From: Candidatus Ichthyocystis hellenicum
GTDB lineage: Bacteria > Pseudomonadota > Gammaproteobacteria > Burkholderiales > 2013Ark19i
Assembly (NCBI RefSeq): GCF_001460935.1
Contig: NZ_LN906597.1
Location: 1,087,398-1,151,397, forward strand
DNA length: 64,000 nucleotides
Reading direction: 5' to 3'
The position numbers were made by a program, and so were the translations under genes. Shown in pieces: positions 1-9,210 of the stretch (its first letter is position 1; every line of letters begins with the position of its first letter). The notes under the pieces were generated by a model. The model was not told the origin of the DNA. It worked only from the letters and a program-made list of their open reading frames with translations, and searched no databases.

Positions 1-480
1 TATATTTACTATATTCATATTATGATCTTCATCTACTATATTTTCCATTTCTATATTATCGTTTCTTAATTGATTTCTTGATCTTGCATTATAACAAAAC
101 TTATATAACACTATAGTGATTACAGTGATCAGTACAATAGCACTCACGAGTCCAATTGTTGGCAATAACTTGTTTTTATTACCTTGTGTTTGTGATTCCG
201 TTGTTGTTGAGATATTAAATGCATTATTTATATAGGTTGTGGGTGACGGAGATGTGGTTGAATTTCCCAGGGCACCTGTTTTTTCTACCAAAGAAGAAAT
301 GATGGAAATAGAAAGAGCGGCAGCTCCCAGATTACTACTGCCACATATTACACGGCCATTAACTGAATGGTCTCTGTAATTGGTAGTATCACATTCAAGC
401 AAGTACTCGGATTCAGCGTCTTTTTCATTTCTCTTGTCTTGGTTTGACTTCATTTCTGATAAGTTATTATTGACTACCAC
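1..480 (-). CDS. Hypothetical single-pass membrane protein, 3' end beyond the window
   Basis: An open frame on the minus strand runs from a GTG at 480 to the left edge without a stop, so the C-terminus is missing. A GAGGAG ribosome binding site lies about nine bases before this GTG. An internal ATG at 453 has no such site, so GTG is preferred. The visible 160 residues begin polar, contain a weakly hydrophobic Ala/Ser/Ile stretch near residue 60, then a Ser/Thr/Asn-rich stretch. One clear membrane segment (GLVSAIVLITVITIVLY) follows near residues 118-137, then a basic stretch and an acidic, Asn-rich tail. I do not recognise a family. The layout (polar N-terminus without signal peptide, one membrane segment, charged tail) matches other small proteins in the first 21 kb. 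Confidence 0.6.
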   Translation of the reverse strand, partial: MVVNNNLSEMKSNQDKRNEKDAESEYLLECDTTNYRDHSVNGRVICGSSNLGAAALSISIISSLVEKTGALGNSTTSPSPTTYINNAFNISTTTESQTQGNKNKLLPTIGLVSAIVLITVITIVLYKFCYNARSRNQLRNDNIEMENIVDEDHNMNIVNI

Positions 481-1100
481 CTTGCATTACTCCTCATGCC
501 GACCTTTATTCCTTTTATCATTAAATTTGCTACATTAGCAACATAAAAAAGTTTTGCTTGGAATGATAACAAAAGTACCAGACATTATACTGTACGTGTT
601 ACGTAGATGAATTTTATATTAATATAATATGAATAAATAAATTTCAGGAAGTTGTTCAGTTACTTGCATTTTTGTTTATTATTTGTAGCGCTCTACTTTG
701 TATTGATAGCTTTATTATCAGTAATGGGTATCTATCAATATAGAGCTTTGATTATTTTGCTATCTTACGTCTTTTTTTACAGAAATTGAGTTGAGTATTC
801 CTTGGTTTCAGTATTTATTTTAGTTGCTACTGAGAAGTAAGTATGTTATTTGGCAACTAATTCATGTTTAAATTGTTTTTACTGTACCATAGAACTCGTT
901 GCATCAATTTTATGTATAATTACTATGTTGATATTTGTTGTTATTTTTTTACTCTTTGAGGGTCAATGTTGTCGTTTTTTATTTTAATTTGTCTCAGATA
1001 ACTAATAAATTAATGCCAAATAATAACGATATATATGATTTTTATATAAATAATAGGTTGCGATGGCTAAGTTGCTGTACGTGAAGTCGATGGATAGAAT
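481..1100. other. Gene-free AT-rich stretch
   Basis: I see no supported gene, RNA or repeat here. Every frame is frequently interrupted. It separates the partial membrane-protein gene on the left from a decayed tenA copy on the right. Confidence 0.5.
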
Positions 1101-1420
1101 GATAAAGCAAGTTTGTTAGAGATATGACATTTATGTTATTGCCTTTGTTACTGCTGAACTAATTATGTGTTGGATATGTCAAATTTTCTTCGGCTAAGTT
1201 AAGAAATGGTTCTGTTCCACCATAGTTACGCTTTGAGGTAATTATGGATAATCATCTTGAAAATTATACAAGGTAGCACGCGTTCTGATATGTGTAGTAC
1301 ATGAATAATTTTTAGTTTATCAATCAATCCCACTGATAACTATTTTATGAAATGGCGATTGCATATGAGTTTAACAGTAGTGCATGTCTTCTTTTGCACA
1401 AGGTCAAAAAATTTACTCGT
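1101..1420 (-). pseudogene. Decayed copy of the N-terminal half of tenA
   Basis: Base-by-base reading shows that this stretch matches the 5' half of the intact tenA gene (about 2468-2786). The shared runs are long but broken by substitutions and small indels. Examples are the blocks around 1124-1147 (tttatgttattgccttt in both), 1233-1262 and 1400-1418. The position of the start codon now reads ACG instead of ATG (1418-1420), and the frame is interrupted. The C-terminal half, which carries the catalytic Cys and Glu, is absent. Flanking DNA also matches: 1660-1745 resembles 3020-3115. This is therefore the remains of a tandem duplication of more than 1.3 kb, not an independent gene. It is not expected to make a product. 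Confidence 0.85.
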
Positions 1421-2132
1421 TAAGTATTACTAAATCTAGCAGTTATGATATTTGTGTAAATTATGGCAGTTTCTTATAACAACTTTTAACTATAAATTGA
1501 TTTATGTCCTTACAAATATATAACTTTTTATAATGATTATTATATATCAAGTTATTATTGAGTTGTTATTTTACTACCGTACTACCTAAAAGACAATTGA
1601 CCAGTAATTACAAATGAATATTTATCACTCACTGGATATATAAGTATTCATAAATTTAAATTGAAAATAGTATGGGTTTAATTTTATATAATTGCAGACA
1701 ATGTTTATTTTGTACAAATTTACATTTGTTTAAAAAATATAAATTGAGTAATGAAAAATTATCTATTACCTAATTTGTGGTAATTGTAAATTCCGAATTT
1801 TCTTAATTAACTATTGGTATCAGGTACATTACACTTATTACTAGGCAGTTATGTATTTTTCTATGTATAAAATGTTAATTTTATTGTAATTTTTTGCAAT
1901 AAATTCATGCCATAGATTAATAAATCATGCCATAGATTAATAAAGTTTAAAAAATAAGCCTGAGTTATTCTATATAACTAATATGTAACTTAATCTGCCC
2001 CAATATACTTTTAGTTTAGTGTGAGGTACAAAACACTACAATGTTAAAATACATTATATTTTGTTTTCTGCCATCTAGCAGCATACATTAAATAATTAAT
2101 ATACAACTCAGCCCATTTTTACTCTATTCTCA
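1421..2132. other. Gene-free stretch: decayed 5' flank of the tenA duplicate
   Basis: No coding frame can be supported. The part from about 1660 to 1745 is recognisably similar to 3020-3115 upstream of intact tenA, and a short stretch near 1868-1895 resembles 3375-3400. These matches mark the region as the flank of the decayed duplicate unit. It also contains a short tandem repeat, listed separately. Confidence 0.5.
1905..1944. repeat. Two perfect tandem copies of a 20-bp unit
   Basis: The unit tcatgccatagattaataaa occurs at 1905-1924 and again at 1925-1944 without a mismatch. It lies in non-coding DNA downstream of tenA. It looks like a recent slippage or short duplication event. Confidence 0.9.
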
Positions 2133-2786
2133 TTATTTGAAATTTCCAAATTTCCTTAGGTGATACGCATCATCCCAGAAGTAAAATTCTAATGTGCTTG
2201 ACCTAACAGCTGCTGTAACCATTTTTTGACGATTGCTCTCACTTTCTTGTAAAGCGCATTGATTTGATATGTGTATGATTTTATCTACAGACTCAGAAAA
2301 ATAGGTATTTGCGTAAGCATCAATCCATTGGTTATAAGGATTGTCGTGTATCCTGTTTGTGGAAATAAAACTCCCGACATCTCTATAAATAAAAAAACAT
2401 GGAAGTACAGCTGCTATTCCTATGCTGACTGGTTCCATTGAACATACCGATTTCAAATAGCTGGTATAAAACAGGTTTGCTGGGGATATAGCATTTATGT
2501 TATTGCCTTTATTATTCATGAATGAATTATGTATAGGCTCTAACTCTCCCAAGGCTTCTTCAGCGAAGCTAAGAAACGATTTTATGTCACCCGAATCACA
2601 CTTTGAGGCAATTATTGATAAGCATCTTGAAAATTCCACAAGGTAGTACGTATCTTGCTCGATGTAGTACGTGAATAATTCTTGGCTCAGAGACCCTACG
2701 GATAACTCTCTTATGAAAGGGTGATCATATATTGATTTCACAATATCGCCTGTTTCCTCTATTACAAGGTCAAAAAAATTACTCAT
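2133..2786 (-). CDS. tenA: TenA/THI-4 family protein (aminopyrimidine aminohydrolase or thiaminase II type)
   Basis: The 217-residue protein has the full TenA helical-bundle pattern and the family's usual length. The N-terminal HPFIRELSVGSL and the EQDTYYL motif carry Asp45. The central AAVLPCFFIYRDVG carries the nucleophile Cys130, and the C-terminal LEFYFWDDAYHL carries Glu200. These match the catalytic residues of characterised TenA proteins (Asp44, Cys135, Glu205 in Bacillus subtilis). The family hydrolyses aminopyrimidines, feeding salvage of the thiamine pyrimidine moiety in the cytoplasm. No other thiamine gene is visible in the window and no TPP riboswitch sequence is seen upstream, so a salvage role is inferred from family only. 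A decayed partial copy lies to its left. Confidence 0.9.
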   Translation of the reverse strand: MSNFFDLVIEETGDIVKSIYDHPFIRELSVGSLSQELFTYYIEQDTYYLVEFSRCLSIIASKCDSGDIKSFLSFAEEALGELEPIHNSFMNNKGNNINAISPANLFYTSYLKSVCSMEPVSIGIAAVLPCFFIYRDVGSFISTNRIHDNPYNQWIDAYANTYFSESVDKIIHISNQCALQESESNRQKMVTAAVRSSTLEFYFWDDAYHLRKFGNFK

Positions 2787-3878
2787 GTAACATTCCTAAA
2801 TATATGGTTCATGACATTGAACTTAGATTATATCATTTTTTATACCTAACTTTGAACAGTATGCTAATTATAGCCTAAACTAGATTCTTATAAATATATA
2901 GCTATATAGTTTTTGTGCAATGATTAGTATTTGTGGTAATTAATCATTACTAATTATTATATTGTCATTTTAATTCCAAAAATAGTGCTTGCCAATGGGT
3001 GCATATTTATTCATCAGTTTAATTTTAAAAGAGTATGTATTTCATTTTATTTAATCGCAGAGAAAGTGATATTTGTGTGAGCAAAATTCCATTTGTTTAT
3101 AAAAGTACAAAGTAGTCAGTCTATTAGTTTTGAGGAATAATTAATAATTTTATAGTAAACGATATTATTTAAAAATAACTGCTAATTCAATTATATTTCT
3201 ATCCTTAATTTGTACATAATTTTATGTATGTGGTGTGATATGTATTGTGTGATATGTATTATTAAGTATTAAAAAAAATTATCTAACCCGCGGAATTATA
3301 TATTTTGACTATACATAATTATCTTTGAACACTATATGACTACACCCAGTAACGTATATCTTGGAATTATGTTGCGTAAAAATGTTAATTTTTATTGTAT
3401 GAAATTGAGGAAAATGTTGTATTCAGGTTTTGTAAATTGATAAATCATAACCGGGAGGCATTTTGACATTGCGTGTGACTTGGTTTGATCTTAGATCGGG
3501 TTTTTGGGTTATAAATTACTGCACAATCTACTACAGCGCTAAAATATATAAGATGGTAACTTATGGCAGGTGTTAATTTTATTAGTTAACATAATATACT
3601 AGTTGTAATTGTTTTTAATTTTGGCTTAGTATGGTCTAGTTGTTATTACGCAGAGTAACATTATGTTTTAATGAAGCAATATATTTGCACCCGTGCGGTT
3701 GATGATGAATTGTGTGTTTGTGTTGTAGGTTATTTGTAGTATTGACCGAATGTGTTATATCAATACTGACTTGGTGCCATGATTTTTTGATTAATAAGTT
3801 GTATTTAAAAAGTTGCAGATCAGATTTTGGATGTAATTAAAATTAATTAATTAATATGAATACCGAGGAGTATGTTTT
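2787..3878. other. Gene-free AT-rich stretch between tenA and the next gene
   Basis: No coding frame is supported over about 1.1 kb. The part near 3020-3115 is the counterpart of 1660-1745 and so belongs to the duplicated tenA unit. A 14-bp tandem repeat lies at 3233-3260. It lies between divergently transcribed genes and must hold the promoters of both, but I cannot place them with confidence. Confidence 0.5.
3233..3260. repeat. Two tandem copies of a 14-bp unit
   Basis: The sequence gtgtgatatgtatt occurs twice in direct succession (3233-3246 and 3247-3260), identical in both copies, in intergenic DNA. Confidence 0.85.
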
Positions 3879-4481
3879 ATGTATGTCTCAGGAATTCAGG
3901 AAGTATTCGAAAATGTACAAGAATGTAATCGAGATTCGGAGATTGAACATTTAAATCGTGTTGTATCTAGTCGTAGTTACATGGATGGAGTTGGTCCTTA
4001 TGGAGAATTAACAGAAGGTTTTAGAAATCTTCTTGAATCAGGTGATATGGTGAAATTTGCTATATCGGAAAGAGGCATGTTTATTGGTAGAGCAGATCTT
4101 TCTCATGCTTATATTGCTAGTTTTCAGTATGTTCTAACGGCAGGATATGCAAGATGCATAGGGGTTAGTAGAGGTGAACATGATGATAAATTAGGTAATA
4201 AAGGTATAGGTTGCATCAATCTGGGATTCATAAGAAGAAACATAGTAAGATGTGTAGAAAGATGCATTGGAAGATCTGTAAATGGTAATCATCGTGGTTA
4301 TGAATCGCTTGAAAGTAAAGGCACTTTTAATTTGGAAGTTAATAATCACACAGGGCACTACAGAACAACTGTTAGCTCCCTTAGGAATGCAGTTTTGTAC
4401 TTCAAGTCTATGGGATACAACGTTTCTGTAGTAAAGAATTGGGAAACAGGGGAACCTGTAGACTTGAATGACTTAAATTAA
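3879..4481 (+). CDS. Effector-like protein with a C-terminal GHYR-type domain
   Basis: The start ATG is preceded by GAGGAG at a spacing of eight bases. The 200-residue protein has no signal peptide or membrane segment. Residues 66-97 (FIGRADLSHAYIAS and VLTAGYARC) and 151-182 (NHTGHYRTTV followed by SLRNAVLYFKSMGYNVSVV) follow the order of a small domain I associate with the C-termini of many secreted or effector-like proteins: a Ser-His-bearing stretch, then an Ala-Gly stretch, then a SGHYRP-like motif and an amphipathic helix ending in a Gly-Val-x-Val stretch. This assignment is from memory of the motif order and was not searched. A decayed paralogue follows at 4895-5306. The biochemical function is not known to me. 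A host-directed role is a guess from the domain and the neighbourhood. Confidence 0.6.
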   Translation: MYVSGIQEVFENVQECNRDSEIEHLNRVVSSRSYMDGVGPYGELTEGFRNLLESGDMVKFAISERGMFIGRADLSHAYIASFQYVLTAGYARCIGVSRGEHDDKLGNKGIGCINLGFIRRNIVRCVERCIGRSVNGNHRGYESLESKGTFNLEVNNHTGHYRTTVSSLRNAVLYFKSMGYNVSVVKNWETGEPVDLNDLN

Positions 4482-4894
4482 TATTTCGTGTGTTTTTATT
4501 TCTTATGAACATGTTATGCCACTACATTATCTGTTCATCATCGATACTATATGCTACATGATACTATTATTATATAATATGTGTAGATGTCTCGTCGTTG
4601 CGGAGGTGGCGTTTGGTGTCTAATGTGTTTTTAGAACGCAAGATAGTGTATGAACGCTAAATAGATTATGCTAACTAAGTATTGTGACCTAATTTTTCAT
4701 GATCTCGATTATAATGTTTATCTTGACTTGATTTCGTTGCTATCGTTAAAGTAGAAAAAAACTTCATAATCTATAAATAAATATTCTTCTTTATCATCAA
4801 AATTATTCTCAATAACCACATGCTAGCAATCAGGAGATTGTAAACCATAAAACAACAATTTGGCTATAATAAACCTCGGATGTTATTGGTTATG
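4482..4894. other. Gene-free stretch between a gene and its decayed paralogue
   Basis: No coding frame is supported. At 4599-4615 there is a strong but apparently orphan ribosome-binding-like sequence (gcggaggtggcgtttgg). It closely resembles the sequence just before the start of the gene at 8112 and may be the remains of a lost paralogue. Confidence 0.4.
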
Positions 4895-5306
4895 GCGATT
4901 AAAAAAAATAGCATGGCCAGTGAAAATTATTATCTGACAGGATGTAGTTCATATGGGCAATCGACATAGTGGTTTAATCATCTTCTCGAATCCGTAGAAA
5001 GAGTAAAGTTTATTATATTATCTAAAAGAGGAATGTTTATTGGTAAAACCCAGCTTTTCTCATGCTTCTATTGCCAATTTTAAGTAAGTTGTATCTGCAG
5101 GGCATGTGATGTGCAAAAAAATTGTTACGGAATCAGTAGATTTAGGAGAAAAACAAGAGGTTTGTAATCTGGAGCTGGTTATTGATAATGAAACTGGACA
5201 CTATCGAACTACTGTAATATCTCTTAGGATGGAAGTTTATCCCTTTAAATCTATAGGATACAATGTAGCAGTGGTAAAAAATTGGGTAACTAATCTTCCT
5301 CTGTAA
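4895..5306 (+). pseudogene. Decayed paralogue of the GHYR-domain gene
   Basis: Reading all three frames gives, in order, the same landmarks as the gene at 3879-4481. There is a degenerate YGQ/WFNHLLES stretch (about 4951-4992), then KRGMFIGKT (about 5025-5050), then after a deletion the well-kept block NLELVIDNETGHYRTTV to VAVVKNWVT (5164-5290). The frame shifts and stops between these blocks (for example TAG at 4968-4970), and the middle segment with the SVNGNHRGYESLE part is lost. A residual 66-codon frame from 5106 survives but has no convincing ribosome binding site. This is best read as a decaying tandem duplicate. Confidence 0.8.
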
Positions 5307-6012
5307 ATTTAGATGAGGAATCGACAGATTTGGATTCGGTTACTACTAGTAGTTCTATTTGTCCTCGTAGATATAAGAGTCGTAATTACGACATATAAAC
5401 TTCTACATTGGATAAAATATGTCTGTGTTTATTTTCCAAAAGTTGAGATTACTAAAACGACCTATCATAGATAGGCTATATTTCAAATAATATTATCATT
5501 TAGGTGTAAAGAAAATTGTATTGTGTTATTCGTTATGAATTTATCGTATTATTAATAAATAAATTTTTGATATGAATAATGATAACCAACTATGTTTTCT
5601 AGTGGCAGTATAGGGTGATTATGATTCATCGTTTTGCGGTGTTTGTTCCATTGCTGTGTGCAGGTAGATTTATTATTTAAATAAATCTAAATACTTTATT
5701 CAGCATTAGTTTAGTTGATTATTAATACGGATTGATTTATTTATATTTTCTTTTTTAGATGGTCTTCACCAATGTGCCTGCTACTAGTAAATTGAAACTA
5801 ATAGTTAGCATTGCATTATATTAAAACAATCACAATTGTCTTCTTTATATTTACCAGGTTGGTGTTACTCTTATGCCTCTGCTACAGTAGTTTGAGATAT
5901 TTGTTGTGCCGAAGTTAACATTAGGGAAATTGTAATTTTTGCTATTGTTACGAGAAATTTACTAATAAATTTTATGTTATAGAGTACTTTAATAATTTTA
6001 ATTTAATGCAGT
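5307..6012. other. Gene-free AT-rich stretch
   Basis: About 700 bases with stops in every frame and no recognisable RNA or repeat. I see nothing to annotate, apart from the expectation that the promoter of the next gene lies near its right end. Confidence 0.45.
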
Positions 6013-6630
6013 ATGATTTTTGATGATATCCTGGGTACCATTAGTTATTTATACGGGGAAATTAATGTTTTCATCAAGTATGTCTTATATTGCGGTCTAA
6101 GTTATGATTTTGGCAATGACTATTGCTTACAGGATGAATTATCTGGTGAAATATGTTACTGTGCTACTAACTCATCTCCAGTTCATTGTGCTTCGTCTGG
6201 AGAATTTGACTTAACGGGTAAGTTTATGTTTTCTCTTGTTAGGACTGCAAATAATTTATTATCTTGTTCATCGTCACCAGTTTACGATAGTATTATGCCA
6301 GGGGTGACGGATACTTTTCCCATTCCAGTAGAATATATTGTTATAAAGACTTTATTTTCTACTATTGTGCTACTTATGTTTGCTATTTTTTTTATAATAA
6401 ATTTATTGGAATCACCAAGTGATGATCATCTTGGTGATGTTATTGTTGGTAATTTGATTGACGATGTACATGACGATCATGTCATTGATGGCGGGATTGC
6501 CAATGAAGTAATTATTGGTGACGTTGGTTTAAACATAGATGGCAATGTGTTGCATGATAGGGATAATGCCGTTGTTTTGGCTAATAGGAGTGCTCATATT
6601 TCGGCTGACATTATATATATTGGTGGTTAG
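6013..6630 (+). CDS. Hypothetical single-pass membrane protein with acidic C-terminus
   Basis: The 205-residue protein starts at ATG 6013 with only a weak ribosome binding site. The N-terminal half is Cys- and Ser-rich (Cys at positions such as 27, 38, 48 and 50) and has no clear signal peptide. One strong membrane segment lies near residues 106-132. It is followed by LLESPSDDH and a long, Asp/Val/Ile-rich tail that is strongly acidic. The membrane segment plus LLE-x-P exit resembles the shorter protein at 8112 (LLEFPG), so the two may be distant paralogues. No known family is recognised. The lack of a signal peptide and the charged tail fit the group of small membrane proteins that dominates the accessory part of the window. 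Confidence 0.65.
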   Translation: MIFDDILGTISYLYGEINVFIKYVLYCGLSYDFGNDYCLQDELSGEICYCATNSSPVHCASSGEFDLTGKFMFSLVRTANNLLSCSSSPVYDSIMPGVTDTFPIPVEYIVIKTLFSTIVLLMFAIFFIINLLESPSDDHLGDVIVGNLIDDVHDDHVIDGGIANEVIIGDVGLNIDGNVLHDRDNAVVLANRSAHISADIIYIGG

Positions 6631-6690
6631 CGCTTTGTAAGTGTGTACTTACACTGATTGTTTAGTTTGTTTTTGATGGCATGGCTTCGA

Positions 6691-6698
6691 GGGGGGGG
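6691..6698. repeat. Run of eight G in AT-rich intergenic DNA
   Basis: A G8 tract stands out in DNA that is otherwise strongly AT-rich. It lies 60 bases downstream of the gene ending at 6630. Such tracts can slip during replication, but this one lies in no recognised coding frame. Confidence 0.8.
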
Positions 6699-6775
6699 AT
6701 CAGTCTGATCAGTAAATTTGCATTTACTTAGCGTATAAATTATCTTCATCTAAGGTAATTGTAAGGATAGCTTTT

Positions 6776-6801
6776 GCGCTAGTGTTAAGGCAGGCTAGCG
6801 C
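6776..6801. other. Inverted repeat, possible hairpin
   Basis: GCGCTAG at 6776-6782 is repeated as CTAGCGC at 6795-6801, giving a seven-base stem with a twelve-base loop. No T-run follows on either strand, so it is not a standard intrinsic terminator. It lies in the gap between two converging genes. Confidence 0.4.
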
Positions 6802-6868
6802 TAAGGCAGATATGATGAATTTTTTCTGTGCTTGTTTATTTTTCGCAGTAGAATAAAAATTGTATACA

Positions 6869-7189
6869 CTAGCCATGAGTTCTGTTTGATGTTGCCATTA
6901 ATCGTCGCTGGCGGTTGTTACGAACTACATCGAGTGCGTTGTCTCGATCGATTATTTGTTCGAACGTGGACATATTGGTGATGAAAAAATACAAAAGCAC
7001 GTTAAATGCAAGCACAGCGGCAAAAAAAAGATACGTCATTACTACCACGGTTGGAGTTGATGGGGATGACTCTTCAACAATTAATTTAGAAGTGGCACTG
7101 GTTGTTGGGTGGTTTGCTGCGGTGTTGTTTATACAGTAACGACTTAGTTCGCTCATAAATGACATGCCTGATACAAGCATAAGATTCAC
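6869..7189 (-). CDS. Hypothetical single-pass membrane protein, 106 residues
   Basis: The start ATG at 7189 is preceded by AGGTGA at a suitable distance. The protein has a polar N-terminal half (residues 1-47), one membrane segment near residues 48-70 (VVVMTYLFFAAVLAFNVLLY) and a basic, Asn/Arg-rich tail ending RRLMATSNRTHG. The neighbouring upstream gene on the same strand (7271-7591) has the same length, the same layout, a similar ribosome-binding region and a similar Arg-rich tail. The two are therefore probably paralogues and may be transcribed together, with about 80 bases between them. The function is unknown. Confidence 0.65.
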   Translation of the reverse strand: MNLMLVSGMSFMSELSRYCINNTAANHPTTSATSKLIVEESSPSTPTVVVMTYLFFAAVLAFNVLLYFFITNMSTFEQIIDRDNALDVVRNNRQRRLMATSNRTHG

Positions 7190-7270
7190 CTAAAAAGACC
7201 CACAATTAATAAAACATTTCACCTTTGAGGCAGATTAGCTACCTGGTCACACGTTCGATCTTTTGTTGGT

Positions 7271-7591
7271 CTAAGATCCGCGATATCTTTTTATTGATGC
7301 TACCGATCTCGATGTCCTATTCACATTAGCAACATCTATTCTATCAAGGTTGGGACCACGAACCATTCTTAACATTATCTTAATCTGGGCAGCGAGTAAA
7401 AAATATATGAGAATAATTGCAGGCATATTTACGTTAGCACTTCTTATAATTTGATCGCTAAATTCTTCACTGTAATAGTCACTTATTTCGTTTTGGCAGA
7501 TAATTGATCCTATTGGGGTATAGCAATCATGACACTGACCTGAATTAATTTGATCTTGCACAGACATATTGAGTGCAAACATAGATTTCAC
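7271..7591 (-). CDS. Hypothetical single-pass membrane protein, 106 residues
   Basis: The start ATG at 7591 has AAGGTGA seven bases upstream. Residues 1-55 are polar with four Cys. A membrane segment of about 20 residues lies near 56-75 (MPAIILIYFLLAAQIKIML), followed by a basic tail (VANVNRTSRSVASIKRYRGS). It has the same length and layout as the gene at 6869-7189 on the same strand and is likely its paralogue and operon partner. No known family is recognised. Confidence 0.65.
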   Translation of the reverse strand: MKSMFALNMSVQDQINSGQCHDCYTPIGSIICQNEISDYYSEEFSDQIIRSANVNMPAIILIYFLLAAQIKIMLRMVRGPNLDRIDVANVNRTSRSVASIKRYRGS

Positions 7592-8111
7592 CTTAAGGAG
7601 ACGCCACTAGGGACACCACTATAAAGTATAAAAATTTATATTTGTATGTATTTATATAATCCAATCATAATTATATTACTCAGTGAATTTAGCAGTATTT
7701 AATAATAAATGGAGAAAATAGTAATAAGGTAATTTTTAAAATTACACAGTGTTGATAATACTTCCAAGGTAGGTATGGTAAATGAATGGCTTGAAAGTTT
7801 TCTTTAATCAAAGTACTGGTAAAAAATAATCGATAAGCTTTATCTTTATATTTAATTTTGTAATTGATAATTAATAACTTTTTATTTAAAATAGTTCTTA
7901 TACAATGGGGTTTTTAATATTTTGGTATTGCTATCTTGGTGTAGTTATATACGTTGAATGATAAAATTTTACCTTTATAAAACTGTATATTTCTGTGGTT
8001 TATTACAAAATAATTGGCAAGGTTTATGCTCTACGTATTGGATTGATCACTTGCTCAATGGTAGAATCGGGACGATGAATTAATTCGGTGTAGTATCGGA
8101 GGTGGTGTTTG
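7592..8111. other. Gene-free stretch between divergent genes
   Basis: About 520 AT-rich bases without a supported frame. It separates the minus-strand pair at 6869-7591 from the plus-strand gene at 8112, so it should hold both promoters. I cannot assign them. Confidence 0.45.
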
Positions 8112-8486
8112 ATGTTTGCATCAAGATTGTCTTTATCCATATTTTTGGGTCAAGATACAGATGGATTGTGTTGTTATGATAATACTACGGGCCATGCGCG
8201 AGATTTTAATCCTACGTCAAATGATGGTGAAGAACTTTCCTTTTTGGGGTTGGCGTTTTTTTTAATCCTAGATTTTTTTGCACTTGTTCTCATACTAAGT
8301 TTGTTAGAGTTTCCTGGTGTATTGGAACTTCGTAATTTATTGGAAGTGGAAGTTCCGGAAGAAATTCGGGATGATGATCAAGATAACGATGATATTGCTA
8401 ATGTTAGATTAGAAAACCTTATGGAAGATGTTATTGTTAACAATGCTAACAATGTGGCTCGTAATGCTATATTTATGTTAATTTAG
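8112..8486 (+). CDS. Hypothetical single-pass membrane protein with acidic tail
   Basis: GGAGG at 8098-8102 lies nine bases before ATG 8112, which is preferred over a TTG three bases upstream. The 124-residue protein has a short polar N-terminus, one strong membrane segment near residues 43-65 (LSFLGLAFFLILDFFALVLI) and then LLEFPG. The tail is rich in Asp, Glu and Asn (DDDQDNDDIANVRLENLMED). The segment LLEFPG and the acidic Asn/Val-rich tail recall the protein at 6013-6630. No signal peptide and no known family. It belongs with the surrounding set of small unrecognised membrane proteins. Confidence 0.65.
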   Translation: MFASRLSLSIFLGQDTDGLCCYDNTTGHARDFNPTSNDGEELSFLGLAFFLILDFFALVLILSLLEFPGVLELRNLLEVEVPEEIRDDDQDNDDIANVRLENLMEDVIVNNANNVARNAIFMLI

Positions 8487-9210
8487 TTGCTTGTTGTTTG
8501 ATTTATCGGTATACTATGCTCCGTGACGCGTGTTGCCAGTTATCTTGTATTAAGTTTGTTTTTATTGTGCCATATAGAGCAGAAAACGATCGTGGTGGTT
8601 ATAACTATAATTATTATGTAGGTGTGGTTGTTTATCTGCTAGATCAGTGATTTTTTATGCTTCCGAGTTTATATTTTCGATTATTGAAGTTGCGGATGGT
8701 TTGAAAATTAGGTCAGTAAATTTTTCTCAGCCTTATTTGTTATTGGTGTTTCCATAGCATTACTATTTATTGTCTTCATAGTTTTTACTGTAATTTAGGC
8801 TGTCCTGAAATTTGTTTTATTTCCTTTATTTCTGCAAGTGGAGGTTTGTACACGAAAATGTACGATAAAGTTTTTTATTGTTAAATCTGATGAGATTTAA
8901 TTGGGTTCACATGTGGTTATTTATTGATCTACGATATATTTGTAAATGTATTTTATGATAAATATTTCAATATAATATGTTTTTTGTAAAGTATTATTAA
9001 TTAGTTATATAATTTTGGAATTATGTGCAAAATTAGAATGTATTTTTTTCAACAATAGTAAAGCAACAATAGATATGTTGAGTAATTATGTGCGAAAGTG
9101 GTTTAGGTTATCGCTTTGTTCAATGCAGAGCCCTACTTTTTGGTATAGCCACCCAATATAAAACTATTAATAGAAGTTTTTGTTACACGTCATTTCAAAA
9201 GGAGGTGTAA
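8487..9210. other. Gene-poor stretch with a possible paralogue remnant
   Basis: No intact frame. Around 8770-8860 the sequence resembles the second membrane segment and the exit of the next gene: ctttatttctgcaagtggag here against ctttgtctccacaagtggag at 9543-9562. This suggests a further, heavily decayed copy of that family. The right end must carry the promoter of the gene at 9211. Confidence 0.4.

Noticed and set aside
2787-2900. Possible TPP riboswitch ahead of tenA
   Set aside because: Looked for the conserved CTGAGA and ACCTGA blocks on the minus strand upstream of tenA and did not find them.
6915-7139. Plus-strand frame opposite the gene at 6869-7189
   Set aside because: It lies wholly within a better-supported minus-strand gene that has a ribosome binding site and a clear membrane segment.
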